Assembly: GCF_008630635.1 (NCBI RefSeq)
Contig: NZ_CP043869.1
Coordinates: forward strand, 806,001 to 870,000
Source: Neptunomonas concharum
GTDB taxonomy: Bacteria; Pseudomonadota; Gammaproteobacteria; Pseudomonadales; Balneatricaceae
DNA: 64,000 nt
Direction: 5' to 3'
Below are positions 1 to 9,628 of the stretch, in pieces. The translations under genes were made by a program, and so were the position numbers. Under the pieces are notes generated by a model, which saw only the letters and a list, made by a program, of their open reading frames with translations, had not been told where the DNA came from and ran no database searches. How positions within the stretch are numbered: position 1 is the first letter of the stretch; each line of letters starts with the position of its first letter.

Positions 1-273
1 GCCACCATTCAGGCTGCTGACTTTCTCAAACCCTTGGTGAGCTAAAAACTGCGCTGCAGATTGGCTGCTAATACCATGGTAGCAGCAGACAATCAGTGGC
101 TGCTCAAATTCTGCTTCATTGATGAAGTCCTGCAGATTATCGTTAGAGAGATTGTAAGCGCCAGGTATGTGGCCGTTAGCAAAGCTTTGCGGGTCACGTA
201 TATCCGCTATGATTGCTCCTTCATGCAGTAAAGTCGCCGCCTCATCTGGGTTGATACAAATATATTGATCCAT
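1..273 (-). CDS. glpE: Thiosulfate sulfurtransferase GlpE (rhodanese), 3' end outside the window
   Basis: Single-domain rhodanese, which moves sulfane sulfur from thiosulfate to cyanide or thiol acceptors in the cytoplasm. The 91 residues visible carry the GHIPGA motif near residues 34-39 and the active-site loop CYHGISS with the presumed catalytic Cys64, as in the GlpE family (about 105-110 aa). The C-terminus is cut by the window edge. The ATG at 273 lies 3 nt after the apaH stop, so it is the last visible gene of the lptD-surA-pdxA-rsmA-apaG-apaH-glpE run. The family call is firm; the physiological acceptor is not known for this class. Confidence 0.88.
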   Translation of the reverse strand, partial: MDQYICINPDEAATLLHEGAIIADIRDPQSFANGHIPGAYNLSNDNLQDFINEAEFEQPLIVCCYHGISSQSAAQFLAHQGFEKVSSLNGG

Positions 274-276
274 GTA

Positions 277-1107
277 CTACTCCATTCTAAACGCTGCTTT
301 TTGCAAACTCGGGGTTTGGAAGCGTGTAAGGTCATCAAGCCGTAGTGCAGTTAGGGATAAACCCCATACGCATCCTGTATCGATAGCATATACATTGTCT
401 GCTATGGCGTTGCCTTCCAGCGCTGCCCAATGCCCAAAAACGATACGTTCTTTGAAAGACTTTCTATTTGGGTAAGCAAACCAAGGTAAGTAGCCTGTAG
501 GTTGGGTTTCAAGGCCGCCTTTAGAGGCGAACTCTAATTCCCCCTTTGGTGTGCAAAAGCGCATTCGGGTTAGGTAATTGGTAATGACACGTAAACGATC
601 CCACCCCTCTAGATTTTTGTTCCACTTGACGGGTGCATTGCCGTACATGTGCTTGAAAAACTGCGCAGCCAAGGGAGATTTAAGAATCTGTTCTACTTCC
701 AAAGATCGTTTCTTTGCTTCTTTAATGGACCAAGTTGGGGGGATGCCTGCGTGGACCATTGAAAAGTTAAGGGCGGGGTCCGTATGAAATAAGGGTTGTT
801 GCTGTAGCCAATGCATTAATGCGTCGCGATCAGGCGCTGCGAGAATATCACTGAGTGTATCGCTTCGTTTAACCGTTGCACCGCCATGGTGCAGTGCCAG
901 TAAATGTAAGTCGTGGTTGCCCAAGACAGTAACAGCGCGATCTCCTAGTGAATTGATAAAGCGCAAGGTTTCTAATGAGTTTGGCCCACGGTTGACCAAG
1001 TCGCCACATAACCAAAGCTGATCTGAGTCGGAGAACTGGATCAGATCAAGTAGATGTTGTAACTCCTCATAGCAGCCTTGGATGTCGCCAATTGCGTAGG
1101 TGGCCAT
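277..1107 (-). CDS. apaH: Symmetrical bis(5'-nucleosyl)-tetraphosphatase ApaH
   Basis: Cytoplasmic hydrolase that splits Ap4A into two ADP and removes Np4 caps from RNA. At 276 aa it has the expected family length. It shows the metallophosphoesterase signature: GDIQG at 7-11, GDLVNRGP at 35-42 and GNHD at 63-66. It follows apaG by about 33 nt and precedes glpE by 3 nt, the classical order. Nothing is odd. Confidence 0.97.
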   Translation of the reverse strand: MATYAIGDIQGCYEELQHLLDLIQFSDSDQLWLCGDLVNRGPNSLETLRFINSLGDRAVTVLGNHDLHLLALHHGGATVKRSDTLSDILAAPDRDALMHWLQQQPLFHTDPALNFSMVHAGIPPTWSIKEAKKRSLEVEQILKSPLAAQFFKHMYGNAPVKWNKNLEGWDRLRVITNYLTRMRFCTPKGELEFASKGGLETQPTGYLPWFAYPNRKSFKERIVFGHWAALEGNAIADNVYAIDTGCVWGLSLTALRLDDLTRFQTPSLQKAAFRME

Positions 1108-1140
1108 GTTGCTTGTCAGTCCTGTGGTATTTTTTGAAAC

Positions 1141-1527
1141 CTAGTGAAGCGCATTAGGTTGAGCTAGCGTAAACGCTGGGATGGGCGCATCAAAACGCTC
1201 CCCGCTGGCTGTTTCCATGGTGTAATGACCGTACATACTGCCAACACGGGTCGCAAGTACCGTTCCGCTGGTGTATTGGTAGCTTTCATTGGGTTGTATG
1301 ACCGGCTGTTCACCTACAACACCTTCCCCTTCAATCTCTTGTACGTGTTCGTTGCCATCGGTAACGACCCAGCGTCGGCTAAGCAATTGGACGGGCTGGT
1401 TTAGCTGGTTACTGATGGTGATATCATAGGCAAAGACAAAGCGGTGTGATTCTTGATCCGATTGCTCGGGAAGAAAACGTGTTACCACATCAATTTTGAT
1501 CAAGCGGTTAGGGTCGAGGTGATCCAT
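1141..1527 (-). CDS. apaG: ApaG domain protein (Co2+/Mg2+ efflux-associated)
   Basis: A 128-aa protein of the ApaG (DUF525) fibronectin-like fold. The conserved block around GEGVVGEQPVI and the following Tyr-rich strand (residues 80-110) is visible. The biochemical role is unclear in the literature; it has been linked to cobalt/magnesium resistance and is nearly always next to apaH and rsmA. Here it lies 11 nt downstream of rsmA in the same operon. Confidence 0.94.
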   Translation of the reverse strand: MDHLDPNRLIKIDVVTRFLPEQSDQESHRFVFAYDITISNQLNQPVQLLSRRWVVTDGNEHVQEIEGEGVVGEQPVIQPNESYQYTSGTVLATRVGSMYGHYTMETASGERFDAPIPAFTLAQPNALH

Positions 1528-1538
1528 AGTTTCTCTTA

Positions 1539-2351
1539 TTATGCTGTTTCAGAGGATGTCAGGGTGTCTGCAATTGTAATAAAATCCTGCAGCGCTAAGC
1601 GCTCTGGGCGTAATGATGGGTCGATACCCAGTTGCTCCAGTTTCTCGGGACTGATTAGCTCTTTCAAGTTGTTTCTCAGTGTTTTGCGACGTTGTGTAAA
1701 GGCAACTCTGACAACCTGCTCCAGTGTCTTAATATCTTTAGCTATATATGGAAGCGTCGTGTGTGGGATCAGTCTGACAATGGCTGAGTCTACTTTGGGT
1801 ACGGGGTCGAAAGCCTCAGGTGGAACAATGAACAAAGGCTCAACTTGGCAATAGTATTGCGCCATGATTCCTAAACGCCCATAGTGTTTTTCGCCGGGCT
1901 GAGCCGCCAAACGATCGACCACTTCTTTTTGTAGCATAAAGTGCATATCGAGAATATCACCCGAATGGCTTAGTAGGTGGAAAATCAGTTGTGTAGAAAT
2001 ATTGTAGGGCAGGTTGCCAATGACACGCAGCGGCCTATCATCTTCACGTAAGCTGTTGAAGTCGAACTTCATTGCATCTGCTTCAAAAATACGAAATTTA
2101 TCCTCATAACGGAAAAATTTCGCTCGTAAAATGGGAGGGAGGTCGCGATCGAGCTCAATGGCATCCAAAGCGCCAGCAGCATCCAGAATTTCCTCTGTTA
2201 ACGCGCCTAACCCTGGTCCGATTTCCACCATATGATCGCTAGGAGATGGTGCTATGGAGCGTATAATTTGGCGAATAATACCTTGGTCTTGAAGGAAGTT
2301 CTGCCCGAAGCGTTTACGGGCTTTATGCATAGCCGGTTTATGATGACTCAT
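1539..2351 (-). CDS. rsmA: 16S rRNA (adenine(1518)-N6/adenine(1519)-N6)-dimethyltransferase RsmA/KsgA
   Basis: Dimethylates two adjacent adenines in the 3'-terminal hairpin of 16S rRNA during 30S assembly. The SAM motif EIGPGLGA is at 43-50 and the catalytic NLPY at 113-116; the N-terminal RKRFGQNFL is typical. I chose the ATG at 2351 (270 aa). An upstream in-frame start at 2384 would add 11 atypical residues and lie deeper in pdxA. The chosen start overlaps the pdxA stop by 14 nt, consistent with translational coupling. Confidence 0.96.
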   Translation of the reverse strand: MSHHKPAMHKARKRFGQNFLQDQGIIRQIIRSIAPSPSDHMVEIGPGLGALTEEILDAAGALDAIELDRDLPPILRAKFFRYEDKFRIFEADAMKFDFNSLREDDRPLRVIGNLPYNISTQLIFHLLSHSGDILDMHFMLQKEVVDRLAAQPGEKHYGRLGIMAQYYCQVEPLFIVPPEAFDPVPKVDSAIVRLIPHTTLPYIAKDIKTLEQVVRVAFTQRRKTLRNNLKELISPEKLEQLGIDPSLRPERLALQDFITIADTLTSSETA

Positions 2352-3348
2352 GGATACTCTTTGTTTTATGACGGGCCATATCACCCGCGTATTGAATCGC
2401 TAATTTGAGACTGCTGGTGTTTGCTTGTCCGGTACCGGCTAAATCTAGCGCTGTACCGTGATCGACCGATGTCCGTATGATGGGCATACCTAGGGTGATA
2501 TTGACCGCATTGCCAAATCCTTTGAACTTCAGAACCGGTAATCCTTGGTCATGATACATTGCCAGTACAGCGTCACATTGATCTAAGTACTTGGGTGTAA
2601 ACAGTGTGTCGGCAGGCAATGGGCCGGTTAGGTGAAGCCCTTGATTTCTCAATGCTGTTAGCACAGGTTGAATGACATCAATCTCTTCTCTACCCATATG
2701 TCCGTTCTCCCCTGCGTGGGGATTTAGCCCTGCAACAAGAATATGAGGTGCTTCGATACCAAATACGTTCACTAAATCTGTATTTAGGGTTGTTAGTATT
2801 TCGCCGATTAGATCTTGAGTTAGAGCGTCGGGTACTGAACGTAGGGGTAGATGGGTTGTGGCGAGCGCGACTTTTAAACCTTCTGTTGCCAGCATCATGA
2901 CAACTTTATCAGTTTTGGTTAGTGCTTCGAGGAATTCAGTGTGACCGGTAAATGGAATTCCGGCATCGTTGATCACGCCTTTATGAATGGGTGCTGTTAC
3001 CAACGCATCAAATACGCCATCAAGACAACCTTGGGTGGCTAATGTGAGCATTTCAAGAACATAGTGAGCGTTTTTGCTGTTTAAGGCGCCTGCGTTAACC
3101 GGTGTGCGCAGCTCTACAGGTAATACCTTAATCGTACGTGCCAAGGAGGGGGATGGCTCCGCTGATGGATCGAAACGCTCTATTGATAGAGGTAGATCAA
3201 GCTGTTTAGCGCGTTGTATTAAGAGTTCAGGATCGCATGCGACAACCAGCTCATCAGGGTGAGAGTGCTGAGCCAGTTGGATAACCAAGTCTGGCCCGAT
3301 GCCTGCCGGTTCCCCTGAGGTAATGATCAGGCGTTTGATGTGTCGCAT
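2338..3348 (-). CDS. pdxA: 4-hydroxythreonine-4-phosphate dehydrogenase PdxA
   Basis: NAD-dependent enzyme of the DXP-dependent pyridoxal phosphate pathway. It oxidises and decarboxylates 4-phosphohydroxy-threonine, whose product is condensed by PdxJ. At 336 aa it carries [10 protein letters not shown] (11-20), the substrate-binding GHT (135-137) and metal-binding histidines at 166, 211 and 266, the same spacing as the E. coli enzyme. Its start abuts the surA stop (1-nt overlap). Confidence 0.97.
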   Translation of the reverse strand: MRHIKRLIITSGEPAGIGPDLVIQLAQHSHPDELVVACDPELLIQRAKQLDLPLSIERFDPSAEPSPSLARTIKVLPVELRTPVNAGALNSKNAHYVLEMLTLATQGCLDGVFDALVTAPIHKGVINDAGIPFTGHTEFLEALTKTDKVVMMLATEGLKVALATTHLPLRSVPDALTQDLIGEILTTLNTDLVNVFGIEAPHILVAGLNPHAGENGHMGREEIDVIQPVLTALRNQGLHLTGPLPADTLFTPKYLDQCDAVLAMYHDQGLPVLKFKGFGNAVNITLGMPIIRTSVDHGTALDLAGTGQANTSSLKLAIQYAGDMARHKTKSIHESS

Positions 3349-4646
3349 TACGGCTTAATCTCTACATAAGCTTCGGAGCGGATTTCACGAAGCCAATTAC
3401 TAAGCTCTTCAGAAAACTTACGTTTTCTGATGGTATTACGTGCTTGAGATTCAAGCATTTCTTCGCCTACGTCTTGAGTGCGGCGATTTTCAACTTTGAG
3501 AATATGCCAGCCAAAGCGAGACTCAAACGGTTCACTTAGCTCACCAATGGGTGTGCGTTGCATCACCTGTTCAAACTCTGGAACCATCTGCCCTGGTTGC
3601 GCCCAGCCTAAATCGCCGCCTTCAGAACCACTAGCTGGATCATCACTTAAATCCTTAGCGAGTTCTTCAAAGGATGCTCCCTCTTTGATTTGCGTATGGA
3701 CACGACCGATGAGTCGCTTCGTTTGTGCTGATGAGCGAATTTCACTCGGTTTGAGTAAGATATGGCTGACTTTTGTTTGTTCAATTAATTGAATGCTGCC
3801 ACCGCGCTTATCCCTGAGTTGAATGATATAAAAACCACTAGGTGCGCGTATGGGGGAGCTGATCTCGCCAGATTGCATGCCTTTAAGCGCTTCAGCTAAA
3901 GGTTCTGGTAGTTCTACCAACTTTCTCCATCCTAAATCACCACCATTGAGTGCGTTAGGTGCACTTGATGCGGCAATGGCCAGTTCAGAGAAATCTGCTC
4001 CCTTGGAAAGCTCTTGATGAATCAGGTTAGATTGTGTCTCAGCTGTCTGTATCTGTTCAGGTGAGGCTTCTTCTGGAATGGCAATCAAGATGATGCTTAG
4101 TAACAGTTCAGATTGGTTGGACTGATTATCCTCTGAGGCTAAAAATGCTTTGATCTCTTGATCGGATACGCGAATGCGTCGGTTAACATTATTCTGTTGT
4201 ACCTGTGCGATTAGCATCTCTTTACGAATTTGCTCACGGGCCGAGATGTAATCCTGGCCTTCGGCAATGAGTGCTTCTCTAAATTGCTCCAGAGTCATCT
4301 CATTACGGGCAGCAATCGTATCGATGGCATCATTGAGTTGGCGCTCTGTTACCTTAATGCCTTGCTTTTCGGCAGTTTGCAGAATGAGACTATCAAGGAT
4401 AAGTCGATCCATCACCTGAGATGTTAGGATGTTATCAGGTGGTAAGCGTTGATTACGTGATGCCAGTTGGCTTTTCACAATCGACATCCTCTGCTGTAAT
4501 TCAGACGACAGGATGATGTCGTCGTTAACGATCGCAGTGATACTGTCGAGCTTCTCGGGTGCTGCTTGGACACTTGCTGAAAGCAATAGAGAGCTAAGTG
4601 CTAATGTGCCAAATTGGCGAATGTTTAGTAATTTAAAAATACGCAT
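3348..4646 (-). CDS. surA: Periplasmic chaperone/peptidyl-prolyl isomerase SurA
   Basis: Chaperone that escorts unfolded outer-membrane proteins through the periplasm, including LptD encoded just upstream. Counting from the ATG at 4646 (432 aa), a signal peptide ends near Ala28, the SurA N-terminal domain covers about 35-165, and two parvulin domains lie at about 180-280 and 290-390 (each ends in a GFYII or GWHIL strand). An upstream TTG at 4667 would add seven residues; I prefer the ATG because it keeps a normal signal peptide. Overlaps the lptD 3' end by 14 nt. Confidence 0.95.
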   Translation of the reverse strand: MRIFKLLNIRQFGTLALSSLLLSASVQAAPEKLDSITAIVNDDIILSSELQQRMSIVKSQLASRNQRLPPDNILTSQVMDRLILDSLILQTAEKQGIKVTERQLNDAIDTIAARNEMTLEQFREALIAEGQDYISAREQIRKEMLIAQVQQNNVNRRIRVSDQEIKAFLASEDNQSNQSELLLSIILIAIPEEASPEQIQTAETQSNLIHQELSKGADFSELAIAASSAPNALNGGDLGWRKLVELPEPLAEALKGMQSGEISSPIRAPSGFYIIQLRDKRGGSIQLIEQTKVSHILLKPSEIRSSAQTKRLIGRVHTQIKEGASFEELAKDLSDDPASGSEGGDLGWAQPGQMVPEFEQVMQRTPIGELSEPFESRFGWHILKVENRRTQDVGEEMLESQARNTIRKRKFSEELSNWLREIRSEAYVEIKP

Positions 4647-6954
4647 TAGTTTCTTCACGCTGTTCAAAACCGGTTATTTTTTCAACGAAATCAGATCCGC
4701 CACTGCTGCCAAAACTGCCAAGGCCTTTAAGTACAAACTGTAGGTAGAAGGCGGTATCTTTTTCGTCATTATCTTTTTGCCAGCGCCGTGTAATCAGCCT
4801 GGTTTTCCAGCAGCAGCTCTCATATTCGAGACCAAATGCCAAATCCACATCATCTTCTTTCTGCCAATCATATTGCCAAACCCCTAGTGATGACCAGTGC
4901 TTGCTAATTGGCCAGATGAAAGAGGCGGTGCTTTGCTCCCTAGTATCTTCAGTGAAACGGTAACTAAGGCTAACGATATGGTTTAGATCTTCCTGATAGC
5001 GTACCGAGAAGTTATTCTCCGTGTTTTGTAATTGATTAGGGCTGAAGTTTCCGTTGAAAGATACATTGATGCGTTTATTTGGCCGCCAATTAATTTGTGT
5101 TGCGATATCTGAGTAGTCGGACCGCTCAATAGTTCCATCGGGTAGATGAGCTACTCTATCTCTGAAGTAAAGGGCTTGTCCAACGCTGGCGGATACTGTT
5201 TCTTTGCCTGATTGATCGAAAAGCCGGCTGGTTACGCCAAATGATACCTGCTGTGTATCGCCGATTCGATCATAGCCGCTGAACCGGTTGTCGCGAAACA
5301 GCGCAGAATAATTGAAACGGTAAAGGTCAGTGTCAAAATCAGGCGCAGCGTCCTGTTCCTCTTCTGGTACATACAAGAAGAAGAGTCTTGGTTCTAGCGT
5401 TTGCTGATACTGAGTACCAAATAGTGTGGTGTTCTTATCCAGATAGATTCCCGTGTCTAAGCTCAATACCGGTGCGCTGACGGAAGGTGAGTCTGTTACG
5501 CCAGGAAGTTGATTATCCAGTGAGTATTCTGTATGCCAATATTTAATGCTGGGTTTAATATATCCCCAAGTATTTCTGAATGTAGCGCTTAGCTTAGGCT
5601 CGATATGAAGCCTGTCCCCAATAATTCTATCGCTACCTATAAGGCCTGAAAGGTCTCTGTCAAACTTAGTGTAATTCGCAAAATAACTGAAAGAGAGCCA
5701 ATCAGGACCAATAGACGGTTGCCCTAATAAACGCAGTTCTGGCAAACGTCGGTAAGGTGTTAGGCTGTCATCAATGGTTTGATAGCTCTGAAGGATAAAT
5801 TCAGCCTGCCACTGGTTACCGTAATATGCCAAGCTGCCGTTGCGATTAAGGTGGCTCTCTTCAGAGATGTTGAGGTCGGAGCCTAGATCATCAAAATAGT
5901 CATCATCACTGACGTGTGTATAATTAATACTACTTCTCATGCGAGTGCTCGGCTGCCCAAAGTGGCGAATACCTAGCAGCCAGCGGTCTTTTTCTTCGAT
6001 TCTATCATTGGGCAAATACGCCGTACTAAGTGTGTTTGTGGAAAATTGATCCATATAGCGGAATTCGTTTTCCAGCATTAATCCACGCTTTTCCAGTAGT
6101 CGAGGAGTCAGCGTATCGTCCATGTTAGGGGCGATATTGAAATAGTAAGGTGTGGCAATATCGAAACCTTCAGAATCGGAATACTTCAGTGAAGGGTATA
6201 AGAAGCCGCTATGGCGTCTGTCATCAATAGGAAAGTAGAAGTAAGGAAGGTAAAGTATGGGCACATCACCCACGCGCAATGTGGCATGCTTTGCCGAGCC
6301 AAAACCAGATTCAGGATTTAAATGTATTTCCCCAGCCGCTACCTGCCATGAGTTAACACCAGGTGGGCACTGTGTATAAGTGCCTTTTTTGATGGTCAGA
6401 GTAGAGTCTTCATTTCGGGTGACTTTGGCGACGGAGCCGCGAATACCTTTCTCATGTAGAACATACTCTGCTTCGTTTAGCGTTGTTTCTAACGAGTTGG
6501 TGTTAGATAGTGCATTTTTGCCCGTTAAAAGCAACCCCGGTTCGCGATAAGTTGCTCCGCCTTCAAGTTCAATTCTGCCTGTGGCTTGGTCGATTCTTGC
6601 TTGACTACTAAATAGACTGCGCTGTCCTTGAACAACTTTTACACTTCCGGAAAGCTCTGTGCCTTGCCCAAGGTGAGAAATACCTTGTTCGGCATTAATT
6701 TCAACGGGTAGTGATTGAATAGGGTCGCTACTTGCCTCAGGGAAATCGGGTTCGATATAGCGACCACCACAGTACGCATTGTCACCAGCAGGCACGCTTG
6801 GGTACCAATCTAAATGAGAATAGTCCTTTGTCGTAACTCCACATGACTGACAAGGGGCCTCATGGCTGTCCTGAGCCATCGCCGCTTGTGAGCTCAAGGT
6901 TAGGAATGCCGATGTGATAGATATATAAAATAGCTTGTAATTCAAAGATGGCAT
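4633..6954 (-). CDS. lptD: LPS-assembly protein LptD
   Basis: Outer-membrane beta-barrel that, with LptE, inserts lipopolysaccharide into the outer leaflet. From the ATG at 6954 (773 aa) it has a signal peptide (1-28), an N-terminal OstA/LptA-like domain (about 85-230) and a long barrel rich in alternating aromatic strands. Cys35 and Cys38 near the mature N-terminus and the Cys714-Cys715 pair match the disulfide pattern needed for LptD maturation. An upstream start at 7050 would add 32 residues ahead of a clear signal peptide, so it is rejected. First gene of its operon, divergent from amgK. Confidence 0.96.
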   Translation of the reverse strand: MPSLNYKLFYISITSAFLTLSSQAAMAQDSHEAPCQSCGVTTKDYSHLDWYPSVPAGDNAYCGGRYIEPDFPEASSDPIQSLPVEINAEQGISHLGQGTELSGSVKVVQGQRSLFSSQARIDQATGRIELEGGATYREPGLLLTGKNALSNTNSLETTLNEAEYVLHEKGIRGSVAKVTRNEDSTLTIKKGTYTQCPPGVNSWQVAAGEIHLNPESGFGSAKHATLRVGDVPILYLPYFYFPIDDRRHSGFLYPSLKYSDSEGFDIATPYYFNIAPNMDDTLTPRLLEKRGLMLENEFRYMDQFSTNTLSTAYLPNDRIEEKDRWLLGIRHFGQPSTRMRSSINYTHVSDDDYFDDLGSDLNISEESHLNRNGSLAYYGNQWQAEFILQSYQTIDDSLTPYRRLPELRLLGQPSIGPDWLSFSYFANYTKFDRDLSGLIGSDRIIGDRLHIEPKLSATFRNTWGYIKPSIKYWHTEYSLDNQLPGVTDSPSVSAPVLSLDTGIYLDKNTTLFGTQYQQTLEPRLFFLYVPEEEQDAAPDFDTDLYRFNYSALFRDNRFSGYDRIGDTQQVSFGVTSRLFDQSGKETVSASVGQALYFRDRVAHLPDGTIERSDYSDIATQINWRPNKRINVSFNGNFSPNQLQNTENNFSVRYQEDLNHIVSLSYRFTEDTREQSTASFIWPISKHWSSLGVWQYDWQKEDDVDLAFGLEYESCCWKTRLITRRWQKDNDEKDTAFYLQFVLKGLGSFGSSGGSDFVEKITGFEQREETNAYF

Positions 6955-7078
6955 TCCATATCGTCCAATATCTGAGAAACGAATCGAGCAGTATAAACAC
7001 GCGGGTATTCGTTTTAGTCGCTGGCAAAGTCTGGAATAATAAACATTCACAAGATGATGTGCCAGAGGAAAGAAGCGA

Positions 7079-8110
7079 ATGGGGCAAAGGTTGTCGTCAC
7101 TACTGGGATGGATTGAGCGTCTGCAGGAAGAAAAGCAGGTGACACTCGAAGAGGGGTGGGAGTTGATGCCCGTGTCCGGCGATGCTAGCTTTCGCCGTTA
7201 CTTTAGGGTGGTGTCTGGTCAAATGAGCTGGATTGCAGTTGATGCGCCCCCGGAGAAGGAGAACAGTGAGGCTTTTATTCGTATAGCTCGCGCCTGGCGC
7301 CAGGCAGGAGTGAATGTCCCCGAAGTTATTCATACTGATCTTGAGCAAGGCTTTATGCTGTTGGAGGATTTTGGTGATACGTTATTTCTTGGGGCGTTGA
7401 CAGCGGAGTCGGTTGATTCGCTTTATCGAGAGGCGTTGGCGGAGCTTCATTTGATTCAACGTTGTCCAGAAGCAGGGCTACCTCTGTATGATAAGCAACT
7501 GCTTTTACAGGAGATGGCTCTATTTCGTGACTGGTTTGTGGGTGATTTATTGTCGCTCCCGCTGCAAAAAGATGAGTCCGATCTACTCGATAGAATACAA
7601 GATCTATTAGTTGCTAATGCGCTTGCGCAACCACAAGTCGTGGTTCATCGCGACTATCACGCTAGAAACTTAATGATATGTGGCAGACATACGCCCGGTG
7701 TCATAGATTTTCAGGACGCGGTTGTTGGGCCTGTAACTTACGATTTGGCTTCGCTGCTTAGAGATTGTTACATTCGTTGGCTTGATGAGGATGTGTATCG
7801 CTGGGTAGCAAGTTTTAGGGATGAACTGATTCAGCAAGGTGTGTTGGACACTCAGGTTTCCTATGAGCAATTTGTACGTTGGTTTGATTTAATGGGGATG
7901 CAGAGGCACTTGAAAGCCATTGGTATTTTCTCAAGGCTGAGTCGTCGTGATAATAAGCATGGATATTTGCTGGATATTCCCAGAACGTTGGGGTATGTCG
8001 TCGATGTGGCAAATAAGTATGCCGAGTTTGCACCTTTTTCCGAGTGGCTCAAGCGGCGTGTTCTCCCTGAACTTAACCAACGTCCCACACTTTTTGGCCA
8101 GTCCATATGA
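7079..8110 (+). CDS. amgK: N-acetylmuramate/N-acetylglucosamine kinase AmgK
   Basis: Cell-wall recycling kinase that phosphorylates MurNAc (and GlcNAc) at the anomeric carbon, bypassing de novo UDP-MurNAc synthesis. The 343-aa aminoglycoside-phosphotransferase fold shows GDASFRRY (34-41), HRDYHARN (190-197; catalytic Asp192) and IDF with metal Asp210. An AGAGGAAAG Shine-Dalgarno stretch precedes the ATG. The stop overlaps the murU start (ATGA), and this amgK-murU pair divergent from lptD is common in Pseudomonas-like bacteria, which supports the kinase over a generic APH call. Confidence 0.94.
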   Translation: MGQRLSSLLGWIERLQEEKQVTLEEGWELMPVSGDASFRRYFRVVSGQMSWIAVDAPPEKENSEAFIRIARAWRQAGVNVPEVIHTDLEQGFMLLEDFGDTLFLGALTAESVDSLYREALAELHLIQRCPEAGLPLYDKQLLLQEMALFRDWFVGDLLSLPLQKDESDLLDRIQDLLVANALAQPQVVVHRDYHARNLMICGRHTPGVIDFQDAVVGPVTYDLASLLRDCYIRWLDEDVYRWVASFRDELIQQGVLDTQVSYEQFVRWFDLMGMQRHLKAIGIFSRLSRRDNKHGYLLDIPRTLGYVVDVANKYAEFAPFSEWLKRRVLPELNQRPTLFGQSI

Positions 8111-8790
8111 AGGCAATGATTTTGGCGGCGGGTTTGGGAACCCGACTACGACCATTAACATTATCGACACCTAAACCACTCATTCCGGTCAACGGTAAGC
8201 CGTTGATCGAGTATCACATTGAGCGCCTTGCTCGTGCAGGTTTTCTTGATATAACCATTAATCACGCGTGGTTAGGGCAGCAGATTGAGGAGTACTTAGG
8301 TGGGGGCGAAAAGTGGGGAGTTAATATTCGCTACTCGGCAGAAACTGAGCCATTGGAGACAGCAGGTGGTGTTTATCAGGTATTGGATCACCTCTCTCCA
8401 CATGGTGAGCCGTTTTTATTAATTAATGGCGATATAGCTACGGACTTTAACTTCTCCACGTTGAAAACTGTATCTCCTACGCATGGGCATTTAATTATGG
8501 TGCCCAATCCGCCTCACCATCCTGAGGGGGACTTTCTCCTCAATGGTAATAGATTAAGTGAAAGTGAAGGGTCTAGTTATACTTTTTCAGGGATTAGCGT
8601 ATTAACCGCTGCACTCTTTGAAATGTGTCGGCCTGGGAAATCTCCGTTAGGGCCGTTATTGAGGGGGGCGATAGCAAAAGATCAACTCTCAGGAGAGTTG
8701 ACCGATTCATTCTGGATTGACGTAGGTACACCAGAACGCTTGGAACAGGCAAGCCACTATTATCGAGGAAGACAAGCACATGGCAATTGA
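8107..8790 (+). CDS. murU: N-acetylmuramate alpha-1-phosphate uridylyltransferase MurU
   Basis: Converts MurNAc-1-phosphate plus UTP to UDP-MurNAc, the step after AmgK. At 227 aa it has the nucleotidyltransferase signature LAAGLGTRLRPLT (6-18), the sugar-binding TPKPLIPVNGKP (21-32), an INGD metal motif and a C-terminal WIDVGTPERL. It is shorter than glucose-1-phosphate thymidylyltransferases, as expected for MurU. The ATGA overlap with amgK supports coupled translation. Confidence 0.94.
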   Translation: MKAMILAAGLGTRLRPLTLSTPKPLIPVNGKPLIEYHIERLARAGFLDITINHAWLGQQIEEYLGGGEKWGVNIRYSAETEPLETAGGVYQVLDHLSPHGEPFLLINGDIATDFNFSTLKTVSPTHGHLIMVPNPPHHPEGDFLLNGNRLSESEGSSYTFSGISVLTAALFEMCRPGKSPLGPLLRGAIAKDQLSGELTDSFWIDVGTPERLEQASHYYRGRQAHGN

Positions 8791-9628
8791 TTCCCAAATG
8801 GGACAGCAAATAGGTACGACGCTAAAGAAATATCGTAATGGCATCCTGATTGGCGCGGTCATCGGTTTATTTAGTGGCGGTATTTGGGGAATGCTATTGG
8901 GGGGGGCTGTTGGCGCTTTCCTGAGCCATTTAGTGGTTGGTTTTCTAACGGGAGAGGCCTCCCCTCAGGCGGTTTTCTTTAAAGCAACGTTTGCAGTGAT
9001 GGGTAAAATAGCCAAAGCTGACGGTCGTGTTACGGAGGATGAAATCCGTTTTGCCCGTGATGTTATGGACCGCATGAATCTTACAGAGGAGCGCCGCCAA
9101 GAAGCCATAGCGCACTTTACATTGGGTAAATCTGCGGATTTTGATATTGCAGATGTATTACAACCGTTGGCCCGTTATATCCATACTCGCGCCTCTGTAA
9201 AAATTATGTTTATTGAAATTCAGCTTCAAGCGGCGATGGCTGATGGCGAAATATCACCGGCTGAACTTTCGGTTATTCAGCAGGTGTGTGGTTTGTTGCG
9301 CATGTCTGGCCCTGAAATGTCGGCACTGATGGCACGTATGCAGGCCCAGCAAGCTTTTTACCAGCAAAGCTATTCTCAGCATCAGCATTTCCAGCAAGCT
9401 GATCATGCTGCACTGTTAAAAGAAGCTTACGGCGTATTAGGGGTTGAAGAAAACGCTAATGATGCTGAGATTAAAAAGGCTTACCGTAAACTGATGAGTC
9501 AGCACCATCCGGATAAACTGGTAGCGAAGGGGCTACCACCAGAAATGATGCAGTTGGCAAAAGAGAAAACTCAAGAGATACAAGCTGCATATGATCGTAT
9601 TAAAACAGCGCGTAAGCACTCGGGTTAG
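8780..9628 (+). CDS. djlA: Co-chaperone DjlA (membrane-anchored J-domain protein)
   Basis: Type III DnaJ-like protein that stimulates DnaK from the inner membrane. Residues 20-52 form a Gly-rich membrane segment, about 55-170 a TerB-like helical domain, then a Gln/His-rich linker (195-208) and a C-terminal J domain (about 211-275) with HPD at 243-245. At 282 aa it matches DjlA. It overlaps murU by 11 nt and converges on the DUF3530 gene, sharing the last 4 nt. Confidence 0.93.
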   Translation: MAIDSQMGQQIGTTLKKYRNGILIGAVIGLFSGGIWGMLLGGAVGAFLSHLVVGFLTGEASPQAVFFKATFAVMGKIAKADGRVTEDEIRFARDVMDRMNLTEERRQEAIAHFTLGKSADFDIADVLQPLARYIHTRASVKIMFIEIQLQAAMADGEISPAELSVIQQVCGLLRMSGPEMSALMARMQAQQAFYQQSYSQHQHFQQADHAALLKEAYGVLGVEENANDAEIKKAYRKLMSQHHPDKLVAKGLPPEMMQLAKEKTQEIQAAYDRIKTARKHSG